Origin: Corella eumyota
Taxonomy: Eukaryota; Chordata; Ascidiacea; Phlebobranchia; Corellidae
Direction of reading: 5' to 3'
Assembly (NCBI GenBank): GCA_963082875.1
Contig: OY720097.1
Span: 10,300,501-10,364,500, forward strand
DNA: 64,000 nt
In this document: in pieces, positions 24,100 through 36,013 of the stretch
Position numbering within the stretch: position 1 is the stretch's first letter
Layout of the letters: each line of letters opens with the position of its first letter
Notes under the pieces: model-generated
What the model was told of the DNA's origin: nothing
Databases searched by the model: none
What the model saw: only the letters and a program-made list of their open reading frames with translations
Made by a program: the position numbers and the translations under genes

Positions 24100-24800
24100 G
24101 GAAACATAACTTTTCCCTACTGTTGCTGGTGGGAACATAAATTCAGCATCACTATTATCATCAAAGTCTTTCTCACCTTCACTTTTTTAGGGCACTATCA
24201 CATCACCCCAGTCAGAACTTTCACTAACCTTTGCCTTTTTTTTATTTATGTTCTTAGCAGCTTCTATTTTGTGTGCTTTTTCTATTAAATTTTTAATACG
24301 GTATTGTTTGTAACTATTGCTTTATATGGATTAACCTTTGTACGTTTACCTGTTTTTGCAGTTGGGGAAGGCTGAGCAATTTTATCAAGAAAAAATTGCC
24401 GAAAGCTTATTCTTTGTATTGGGGTAAAGATGTTGAATTGGCAATACTTCAGATAACAAAAGCATCTTTTTTCTGGTGTTTCATCTGGCGTAAAACGTAA
24501 AATAAAAATTCTTGGTGTGTAATTTAGTAGAACAATTTGCACATCACAAACTGGAATTGGGGCAGTAGTGTTGGCAAAAGCAGCGACATCAAACATTTAA
24601 TTAGGTTCTTAAGCTGTAAGGTTGGGTTTGAAAAAAATTCAGTTTTACTTAATCTAAATCTAGTGTCATTTAACCTTGCAATAAGTTTTTTACTTTATTT
24701 TTTCACTTCATTTATCACAGACTTTAAAACAGTGACATCCAGTGGTTGCTTAAGATTATTATTGTGCGGCTTGCGCTGGCAATTTTAAAAGGATGACATT
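24100..24800 (-). pseudogene. Worn protein-coding remnant of unknown family
   Basis: On the - strand this stretch reads like protein in pieces, including an open segment at 24285-24596 (103 aa, with RFTPDETPEKRCFCYLKYCQ). Lower down, on the same strand, is an acidic SESSDWGDVIVP-like stretch. The pieces are in different frames and no intron signals separate them, so this is more likely an old coding relic (a mobile-element gene or a host pseudogene) than a working gene. I do not recognise the family. Confidence 0.35.
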
Positions 24801-26401
24801 ATGTTTTCTTGCTGGAAAGGGTGACATTATTGTTTAGCACATTGGTAGAATTGTATTTACCGATCCAGTTTAAGAATGTTAAGACCAAGCTCAAATGGAA
24901 TGTTTACCTACTAAACTACCTAATTTTACACGAATCAAACTTTCTTTAGTCACAGGCTATTTTAATTATGCATTCTATCGTTAATATCAATTTCCTATTT
25001 ATATACATAAGAGTAAAAAAAACACAGAAGTAGTTTCTAGCATGATTAGATTACTCTAATATAAACAAATGTTAGAGTCGTTATTGTTGTGGTCATTCCA
25101 GGCATACCCCAAATTATATTTTATCAACACATTTAAAATTTTTTGAATGTATTTTATGGTTACATTGTGGTCATTCAAGGCAGATTCAATCTTACAGAAG
25201 CACACAATTACTTTATTTACAACACATAGCATCACAAAAATAGACCTATATAAATAAATTTTCATTAATTAGAGTGTTATGTTCTTTTTAATTTTTTTTT
25301 TCTAATAACTAACACTTATAAATTTTTTCCCTATGTTGAATTTTTATTATGTAAAAAATATACCAACTTTAACTATCAAGTAATAATAATTTATGAAATC
25401 CCAAGCTGCCAGATTTTTATTTTTGAAGGTGGCAATCACTTTCTTATAAATAGATATTAACAGAAGGACAAAATGAATATACCGCTTGGATTATTAAAAA
25501 AGTGTAAATTTTTTTTACCTATTTTCTGTTAATAAATTCAAGGAATCTTAACTAAACCTTGTTTGTTTTACATTCGATTTTACAGGCTATATGCAATTCT
25601 AAAAATGCCTATTTTACTAAATATTTTTAATCAAGTAAGAAAGGAAAGTTCTTAGCTAAATTTGTAACACTATGTTCTAACTACTAATTAATTTTTTTAT
25701 AGGCTATTGTACTTATTACAAATATAGGCAAGGTCATGTACATAAATAAAGTCGTGGTTCGTAATAAATTTGACTATAATCTACCCATAATATATCCTTT
25801 CTTTGCCCTAACGAAGTAAATAACTTAATCTAATACCCCAACTTACAGTAGTGTCGGCAACCGTAGTTAGCAGATGTCCAGTAATAGTTAGTGCACGTGG
25901 TTCACTACACATAAATAAAAAATAAAAACAGATTTGTGTAGATCAAAATTTGTTTATTTTAAAATTAAAAAAATGTTGCTAAGCCGACAATAATTTAGTT
26001 TTGTTCCCAATTTTTATTTGTGTTAGTCTAGAAAGTACTTTACGTCGTTCCTATGGCGAGGATAAAGATATAAAACGAGGTATTTGCTTATTGAACATTT
26101 CTTTTTATTATATTTATTGATGCGTTATAGATCAAAATAAAAAAGATTGCAAATGAAACTTATCTTTACATTCTTATAAAAAAAAGTAATTGTTTTGGTT
26201 TTATTGGGCTTCAATTCTTACTGCAGGCAAGCTATTTAATTTATTTTATATAAAACAGTGTAAAATTTTGAGTTATGCGAACGGGTTAAGGTTTTGTTTA
26301 TTAAGGTACAGTCAGACAGTTTGCCACTCAGACAAAAAATCATTACTAATACATGTTTTGTCAGCTCGTAGAAGTTTGTTTCGCTTTTTTTTAATACCAA
26401 G
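24801..26401. other. Intergenic DNA upstream of the FAM21 gene
   Basis: No gene is supported. The region is AT-rich with random short frames. It ends in a pyrimidine-rich tract and AG (26400-26401) touching the FAM21 start codon. Confidence 0.35.
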
Positions 26402-29400
26402 ATGTCTGACCAAGCTTTAACAACTAGTAAGATTCGTGAAAATGCAGAATCTTGGTCATTAGGTGGAGATGCTAAGGTTTGTTTTTTAATTTTTATAAAT
26501 TTTTTTGCATTAGCTATAATGAAAATGCAGTTAAAATGTTTAAAAATGTGTTTTTTTAACAACATACCCACTGTAGCATAACATGGTACATTATTTTTAA
26601 ATTAAGAAAATTAATATAAACAAGTTAGTACAAAACCTAACTTTTTTGCAAAATTCTACAATGTCTTTTATTTTTTTATTTTTTTTTTAACGATTCCTAA
26701 ACAATATGTTTTGTCATTGTGAAACGGTATGTTTGCAAAAAATGTGTTAAACAAATGTTGCTAAAATTTGATATTGTTATTTTTTTAGCTTTTACAACTT
26801 ATGCAAGATTTTGCAACAAGATTAACTGGAAGAGCTAATGATGTTCATCGGGAAGTGTCACAACTTAGTTATGACACTAGATTGTTAGATACAAAAATCC
26901 AAAGTGTCACTGATTATTTTTTAACTCTTAGTGATAAACAGTTTTTTGAAAATGTAAGTGTTATGGTGTTTTTAAGGAACGGTACTAAAAAAACTAAGTT
27001 AACTTTATGGAAAACTATGGTATGGTGTAAAGTTCGTTTGGTAATGGTATGATAAATGGAATTTTTTCATTTCATGTTAAATTTTTAGTCTTATTAACAG
27101 CAATTTATAAAGAAATTGAAATATAGTTTTCTATAAATAAAATTAATGTATGAAAGAGAGTCTATGATGAAGATGTGTCAATCAAAAGTGAAACCAATGA
27201 AGAAAATGATGAAGCCAAGCAGAAAACTAAGGAGGAAAGAGAAAAGGAGCTAATTTCAAAAGTCAATAAATTTTTACTTAATATGTATTAAACTAAAATC
27301 TATTAATTCAAAATATTAATTTTATACTTTATTTGTATAGCTTTAATATGATAAGATAAAACTTTTTTTAGTTAAAAGTTGCATTTTCTTTTGGACTTGA
27401 TGTGGTAGAAAATTGTTTTGATATTTTGGATATGAAATCGGAATCAGATCTTTCAGATGACGAAGATGATGGCGATGATGTTAAAATGGAGGTCATTCTT
27501 GAACCAAAGGTACATCAATATATCTCGCAATTTAATTTATTTTTCTGAAAGATTTTTAAATATCTTTTTGGTTTGTTTAAATTTTTCTTTTTTTATTTGG
27601 TTTAGTTTGATGGTGGCTAATATTAAATTGTATCTTTAATAGTAATTAAGGTTTTAGATTTAGCAACGCAATTTTTTAATAAAATTTATTGTTTTTCCTT
27701 TTAACTACAACACATGGGCTAGATAGAAAAAGTTTTTTTGCATTTAAATGGGTGGGGCAAAGTAATCTTATTTGTGTTTTTAAAATGGATAAATTTGGTT
27801 TAAGCAATAATAAATTAATTTTGTGCAAAAAAGTTTATTAACAAATTCCAGATTAAATATATACATTTAATTTAAAATAATTAAAAACCTTGTCTTCTCG
27901 ATGAAACATTTTTAAAATAGGTGTTTTATTATAATTAAATATTATTTTTAATAGGATCCATATGTGAACAGACCACTTCCATATTTGATTGGAAGTCGGG
28001 ATTTTTATGAAGATGAAAATGTTGGTGTAGGTGATTTACCAAGTTCTGGTAAGTACATTTTTACATTTATTTTACCTTTGACAAATATTTTGTTATGCTG
28101 TTATAACGATTATTTTAGATCAATGTAATATATATTTAACAGTTTGGCATAAAATTAAAAGCTTACAATATTGTTTTAAGTAGCCTATTTTTAAAGATTT
28201 TTTATTAAAACTGTTTTAAAATGTTTGTTTTTTTTTAAACTAAATCAAAATTTTAAAAAAGAATTTTAAAACTGGATATTGAAGTCAATAATTAGTAGAA
28301 TATGGTTCTGCAAAGTTATACAGCAAAACTAATTTAAATATGATAACTGTTAGATGATCATTTGACTTATTGAATGCTTATGTTTTACTCCTTTCTTTTT
28401 ACTTTAAAACATGATTGTAAAAGAGTATTGTATTTAAATGTTAAAGTAAGGAAACTATGTCTATATTAATTACAACAAATTAAAGTCATCTGAAAAAGTT
28501 AAATCTGCAAGTTAATTATTAACATGGTTGCAAGGTGGCAAGCACAACCATGACAAATAAATATACCTAACACATTTTTTATTTTAAACTGGAAGAACAG
28601 TCGACTAAAATTGAATAAATGTTTATTTTTGATTAAACAAGCAGTCAACTTCATTATAAACACTTTTTTGTAAGGATAATATAAATACAGCATTTAATTA
28701 TATTGAAAAAAACTAACCAATACATGGAAACATTACAACACATTGTTTATCATTGAAAAATTTAAAATTGGTTTTCGGAACAGTTAAATTATTTTTATCT
28801 TTTATTTTATTAGTTTTGGGTAAGTTTAAATTTCTATATTATTAAGCATTTTAGACGATATTCAAGTTAATTAATGTTTTGGCCTAACTAGTAAAACAAC
28901 ATTTAATGTAAGAAACAACAGTTACTAAACAATTATTGCAAATGTATAAACATTATTGCAATGTATAAACAATTATTGCAATGTATAAACAATATTTAAA
29001 ACGTTTTATTTTTTAAAACCTAGCAATAATTTTTAAAAGTTGTTTGGTTCTTACAACATTGTCAAAAATTCCAGTTTTATTGGACACATTTGTTTATAAT
29101 AATGTTTATTTGTTTTAAAAACTAATTAGAAATATTTAAAAATGTAAACTAATTTAATTAAAGTAAAAAAATAAAATTTTTTTGAAATTTAAATTAAATT
29201 AAGATGAGGTGGAAAGTGAGGCGGGATCATTAACTGAATCTGAAGAGGAAATTGAAAAGGCTAACACTGTTTCTGATCTTTCTTCTACTGATATATCTTC
29301 CGATGATGGTAGGATAATTAAAATTTTGTTTTTGTGGTATTTTGAAATAAAATAAACTATTTGATAAAAATGCTGTTTTCTTACATTTCTAATGTCTAAG

Positions 29401-32400
29401 TGTTTTTCTTTTTAAATATAAAAATTTTTAATTAAAAAAAAGCTGTTGATTACTATTAATAGACAATCAGTATAAGTAGTAATATTATAACCTATTTTTA
29501 AGATAATGAGCAGGCCAAGGCAAAAAATCAAAGTGTTTCTTCATCTGATGCTAGTAGTAGTAGTAGTAGTAATGTTGACCAACAATTGTTCACTAACAAC
29601 AAAAGTCAAACAGATTCATTTTCGTCTGAAGAAGATAAAAAGGTTAAAAGTATGATTTACTTAGAAACTAGTTATGTAACAAAAATATGATTTAAAGAAA
29701 GTTGAATACAAATTTAAAACTTTTACCATGTTAATTTGTTAAAAGTGTTAAAGTTAAACCTATTTTTAGCGAACAAGTTAGAATAATTTGTTTTATTAAT
29801 TTCAAACATAAAATCTTTTGTAGCAAAAAAAGATTTAGTAAAAATTAAAACTGCTAAAGTTTAAATTTAAAAAAAGCGATAATAAAATATTTGTATATGA
29901 AGTTTTATTTAATTTTTCATAACTCAGTAAAAGTATTTTAAATGTTTTTTGTTGGGTAACTTTTAGGTTATAAAAAAGAAACCAACAAAAACGAAAAAAA
30001 CTCGATCAAGAAAATCAACTCAGAATAAAGGTCTGCAATCAGTATAAATTATTTTTACAATAAAAAATAAAATTGTTTATATTTTTTTATATGCTCTAGC
30101 ATTTATATCAATTTTGTTTGAATATTTTAGACTTTTTTGGTGGACCAGATAATGTTGATATATTTAACCCATCTGGTGACTTGTTTAGCAGCAATAATAA
30201 ATTGTTTGATACTTCGAAAAAGTCAAAAGGTAAAATGAAATTAAAACTTAATGTACTAGGCTATGCTGTATTGTATACTTCAATACTTGGAATACATTAA
30301 TATTTATATTTTAGTTTAAAATTTGTATTCATTAAATATGGAATTAATTAGTTGTGTTTATAAGTCGGTACTGGGCATAAAATGAATTTTTTAAATTTCC
30401 AAAGGTCTATTTGATGATGATGATACTAGTAGTGACCACTCAGTTAGCTCAAATTCAAGGAAATATGTTTCCTCGGAGTCAGAGGAGGAGGTTGCAAGAC
30501 CCTCACATAAAACCAAGAAATCAGTCAAAAAATTACCACAATCTATACCTGTTGTTGCTGTTAAGAAAGGATTATTTCATGTAAATGTTTAATTTTTAAA
30601 AATCTTTATTCTAAATTAAATTTTTATGAGTTTTTTTCCTTTTTTTATGAGTTTTTTTTTTTTGAGTTTTTTTCCTTTAATGCCATTGGGTAGTTATGTT
30701 ATACCCAGCTAAACATACTAAGTTGATAAAAACATCTTGTGGAGTTTATTCATTTATTTTTAACTTTTCTGTAATTGTTTAATCCTAAATTTTATAAAAA
30801 AAAACAATAAAAACTTATTTAATGAAAAAGGATGACGATTCCTCCTCGAATTTAAATTCAAGTGAAGAAGATGATTATGATCCCAAACATCCCAAACCAT
30901 CTCGTCAAACTCAAAGTAAAGGTTTATTTGATCAAAATAAAGAAAGTAGCTCTGACTCAGATAGCAAAACAAATCAAACTGGTAAGTTATTCCTAATATT
31001 AAAAGAATGTTTTAGTCTTTTTAGTTATCTAACATCAACAAGTTTAATGTAGTGAATATTAATCAATTAAAAAAATATATTGATCTATAAATTGTAATAA
31101 AAAAAATGTTTTTTTATAATTTAAATAAACTAGGCTTTTTAAATTTAAAATTATAAAAATATTTTTTAAAAAGCTTATTAAATGATCAATTAAATTTGTT
31201 TTTAATCTTATTTTGAAATTTATTAAAAGCATCTACGAAAAAAGTAACAAAACCATCGAAGGGTTTATTTGATGATGGAAGTAGTTCAAGTGAGGATGAA
31301 AATCTTTTCCAAACTCGAAAAAAATTACAAAGTTTGAATTTTTTTTTATTTAATATTTAAATTTTTTTTTTTATTTAATATTTAAATTTCGAAAAATGGT
31401 TTATAATAATTGTCGGTTTCAAAATGTCAACTTAAAATTAGATTGGTTATAACGCTAATCTAATTAGTTTCAGTTAACATAAAAAAATAAAAAGTAATAT
31501 TTAGTTATATTTATTAGAATATTAAAACAAATGCATTGAATAAAAATATTAAAAATAGATAATAATATTATGTTTAGATTTTTAAAGGGTTTTTGGATCT
31601 TTTTATTTCAAAAAATTATTTTCTAAATATTGAAATTTAGATTCAGGATCCTTGTCTGGCGCTGAGTCGAAAACCAATCAAGCCAAATCAAAACGTCCAG
31701 TGGGAGGAGTTTCCATGTTTGGAGGAGATGTAAATCAATTACAAGCAGCATTAAAAAAAAGAAATCAAAACCAAAGTTCATCCGATAGCAGCGAGGTATT
31801 TGTTTCTACCTAATAAAGTTTAGACTGTATCCTTAATTTAAGTTGCTGCTGTTTTTTTTAATTTAATTCGGTTTTATTTTTACAATTAAAGCTAATAATT
31901 TGATAATTTATCATTTAGAAGACATAAGCTATTTGCTATAACAATAATAATTTTTGATAATTTTCTTAATTTTCAACTATTATTTTTTAATAATTTTTGA
32001 CATGTATCTAAATTTAAAACAAAAATTTTAATAATTGTAATTTATTTTGAAGGATCTTAATTTAAAATCAGGTGATTCTGATAAAAAGTCCATGGACGGT
32101 ATCACTAAAAAAACAAGTGAGTCGGTTTCAAAAGATAGTAACAAAGAAGACACACTTTTTGGAGAAAAAACTAAAAGCAGTTCTATTTCAAAGCCAAATC
32201 ATAAAAAAAGTTTATTTGGTGATTCTGGTAGCAGTTCTGACAGTGATTTGTTTGGTTCAAATCAAAGTTTCAAGGATCCAAGCAAGTTCAAATCACAAAA
32301 GCCTATTTCTCAGAATACATCGCTTAATTTGAAAATGTCAAAACAAACTGAATCATCTAATATCAATTCTAAGAACATAAAATCTAGCAAGTTACCCACC

Positions 32401-35400
32401 AAGAAACCTCAAAGTACTCAACCAACTAAAAAATCTCATAAACAAAACTCAGAAAATATTTTTGAAGAAAGTAGTGAAAGCGACGATTTATTTTTATCCA
32501 AACCAAAGAAAACTGTTCAAAATGTGAAAAAATCATCCAAAAATAATACGAATAATTTATTTGATTCTGGGGTAATTAAGATTAATTTAAAATTATTTCT
32601 TTTTAAATAAACAATATACAATTATTGTTGTACCCTGTAAAAAATTAAGGGTAAATATTAATTCTATTTCAATATAATCACCTTATTTTGGTTGTGTTCT
32701 CCTAGAAATATAAATAAAACTTCATTTTTTTTAAAGAGCGATGATGAATTGTTTGGTTCTAAATCGACTCCAGTCTCCACAAACAAATTGAATTCTTCAA
32801 GTAACACTCCTGATTCAAATAGAAGCACCAAAGTTAAACCTCCGCCAATAGTTCAAAGTAAAGGATTGTTTGATAGTGATAGTGATAGTAAAAGTGATGA
32901 GGATTTATTTTTAACACATAAACCAAAGTTAACACCAACAGTTACCCCTGCAGTAAAACAACCAGAAAAGGTAACGTAAACAAATATTATGTATTATTGT
33001 TTGCATAGATTATATATAATTGTAGGTTTATTAACTTAAATTTAAATTTGCTTTACAGAAGAAAAATTTGACTCGAGAAAAAAATAATTCTGCAAAGAAT
33101 ATAAGTAAGATTGATAACATTATTTACGAGCTTTAAATTTTTTGTCATATTTAAAAAAACATATTTAAAAGCTTAACATTTGTAATTTTGTATTTTTTTT
33201 AAATAAAGGTAGTTTATTAGGTGAAAGTGAGAATTCAAGTGATGGTGAGGACTCATTATTTTCCACTAAAACACCAGTTACAACTCCCAATGTTAAAGAA
33301 AACAAAGGTTCTTGATTTTATTAGTTACTTATTTCATAATTTTTGTAATTGGACGTTTAAGATAAAAAATGTTAATTCATATTGCAGTATACTTTTTGGT
33401 TATTAAAATTATAATTTTACAATGATTATTTTTAGTTTAACTTATTTTAATACAATACTTTTATTTTTAAATAGAAGCTGAAAAAGAAGAAAAGAAACAA
33501 GAGGCAGGTGTTAAGAAAGTTCTTCCAGGAGCAGTATCGGTATTTGGAGCGAAAGGAGGAGAGCTGTTTGCCGCTATCAGTCGGAGAAGGTTAAATATTA
33601 TTTATAAAAATATAACATGTATATTCTGTATCAAAATCACATTGTTTTATGTTTTTTTTTGTTTATTATAGATCTTCATCTCAAAAGAAAAGTATTTCTA
33701 AAGATTCAAGTTCAGAAGATGATATGAGTTCAATTTTAACCAAACAACCAGATAATATAAAACCAGGAAATGACCAGTCATTAAAAAAACCATCTACTGT
33801 CACACCATCTGAGCCCAAAGTTATTGCAAATACTAAAACAAACGTTTTGTCAAAAAATATTACTGCTAAGCCATTTTCTCCATCGAAACCCATTAACAAT
33901 ATACCCAACATTACAAAAGTCTCTGCACCTAAAACAAATACCAAGGCAATAGGAAAACTGCAGGTTATTTTTTTTTTATATTAAAATTGTTGTTTTTCAC
34001 CCAAATTAAAAAGAAATTTTTTTAAAAAAATCTTTTCATAACTTAGTTATCTCTACGCAATGTTAAACTGGATTACATATATACTTTTTTTGTTATCCAA
34101 AAAATCTGTAAATATTTTAATTTTAGTTAAAAATTCACATTAATCCTAATGCAATGCTTCCTGGAGCCACCCCAACTATTAAATCAACTCATGACTCTGA
34201 TAAACCACTTGATAGTGCTACTAAGACAAGGCCAAGAGCTCAAGGGGGACGTCGACCTCAAACCAGACGAGCGCGACAAAAGATTGCAGAACATTCAAAT
34301 CTTTCAGGTGCAATTTAAACAGCTGTAAAAGTGCTACAACTGTTGTATTATACAAATAATAATTTGTGTTAATATGGGTTTATTACAAACTCGAGACTTA
34401 TTTTAAAATTAGTCACAAATGCTAATAAGAGGTTTAAAAAACAATTTAAAATAAATATTTATTGGTAAGATAATAAAAAAATTATTTTAAGTAAATTTTT
34501 GTTTGATTGTAGCGGATTTTGTGGATTCTATTTCTGCTCCAACAATTTCAAGTCCACCTCAATCTTCTATTGTAGCAGATCCAACTTCCAATCAAAAATC
34601 TGTGCAACCATCGGATGATGTTGACAATTTCTTAGGTTTGTTATTTGATCATTTTAAATACAGTTTTCTTTCTTTTATTTTTTAATTGGTAAATTTATAG
34701 ATAATCTCTTGTCTTCACCCTCTAAGAAGAATAAAACTAAAGATAAAAAGAAATCTACAACAGTGAAAAACACTGAGATGCCAATACCTCAGAAATCACC
34801 TCAATTATCTCCAAAATCAACCAAAAAAAAGTCTTTCAAAAAAACTCCTGTGCTTGAAGGTATAAACTTTTTGCTTATTTAGTGATTTAAACATGTAAAT
34901 GGTTTAAGTTGTATAATATACATAATATTTCTTTCAATATAAATTAAATTATCTTTATTTATAATTAAATACTAATTGATGTATTTAAGATGATTTATTT
35001 ACTTCTGCGATAATACCCAAAACCAAACCTACAAAACAAAACAATGATTTATTCAACGACTTTATGGATGATGATAATGAAGATATGTTTTCTTCCTCTG
35101 CTTCCAAAAAGGATTCCAAGTCCAAAGAAACTAAAAAAGATGACAATCTTGAGGATATTTTTGGAGATGAGTTTTCTGTTTCACAAAGCAACGATAATAA
35201 AAAATCAGCTGTTAAAATTAAAAAACACAATCTGTTTGATGATGATTTGTTCGGAGATGTAGGTGATGATATTTTAACTGAAAAGCAAAAATCTGAGAAA
35301 GTTAAGAAAAGCAAGGTAAATTTAAAACATATATATATATAATTAAACAAACCTTTACAATATTCACCTGCTACTTGTATTGTTTTAGGAGATAGATATT

Positions 35401-36013
35401 TTTGGAGATTTGGATTTGGCTATGGAAAAGAATGAGAAAAAGGTGTCAAATAAGGTAAGCTATTTTTATAATTTTAAATAAAGGTATAAACATTAAAATT
35501 TGTATCGAATGATTAAAACATTTTGTGTTTCAGAAAAATCCGAATGACTTTGATGATCTTTTTGGGGACAATTCAGCTAGTAAGAAAAAATCAGAACCAA
35601 AAAAGAAAAAAAAATCAACTAAATTTACTGACGACTTGTTTGGAGAAGATCTAGAAGATGATTTATTTGCAAATACTTCCTTAAAAACTAAAGCGAAAAC
35701 TTCCGCAAATAGTAAATCACCAAAGCCTAACGATATTAAAGGTAAGTTTATTGCCACCATTTAATCATTTATTTTAAATTGTTTTTTTTTTATAAAAACT
35801 TTACTACCATGTTTGAGTATGCATTTTTTTATTATCGTTAGTCAAACAATTTATTATTGTTAGCCAAACAATTCAACTTTTGTTAATGTTAATATTTTAT
35901 GTAATTAAATCTCAGAGATAAGCAACAGCAAAAATTTGAAATCATCCAATCCAGTAAAACCGGAAGAAGATGAAGATGTATATGATGACCCTCTTGGAGC
36001 TTTACTTAGTTAA
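26402..36013 (+). CDS. WASHC2: WASH complex subunit 2 (FAM21), complete, 26 exons
   Basis: FAM21 anchors the WASH actin-nucleating complex on endosomes. Its N-terminal head joins the complex, and its long tail binds retromer VPS35, capping protein and lipids. Exons: 26402-26476, 26789-26953, 27157-27261, 27372-27509, 27955-28048, 29204-29308, 29503-29642, 29967-30030, 30131-30229, 30405-30580, 30831-30981, 31230-31331, 31641-31795, 32053-32571, 32737-32970, 33059-33104, 33209-33307, 33475-33589, 33672-33963, 34127-34307, 34513-34635, 34701-34859, 34990-35315, 35389-35454, 35534-35741, 35916-36013. The sum is 4,035 nt, 1,344 aa, close to the human protein. The head matches the family ([39 protein letters not shown]). 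The tail carries about twenty L-F-acidic (LFa) motifs. [14 protein letters not shown] and the capping-protein motif [10 protein letters not shown]...RRP lie in exon 20, and [12 protein letters not shown] ends the protein. The exon 3 donor (GTCAAT) and the exon 11 acceptor (GAAAAAG) are weak. Confidence 0.94.
28920..28995. repeat. Short tandem repeat in a FAM21 intron
   Basis: The unit ATTATTGCAATGTATAAAC occurs about three times in a row, with small differences in the first copy, inside the intron before the exon at 29204. Confidence 0.7.

Noticed and set aside
29550-29569. AGT trinucleotide run
   Set aside because: An ordinary poly-Ser tract inside a FAM21 exon.
33681-33944. - strand frame of 87 aa, and similar ones at 34985-35350 and 35530-35760
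   Set aside because: These are antisense shadows of FAM21 exons rich in acidic and Lys codons.
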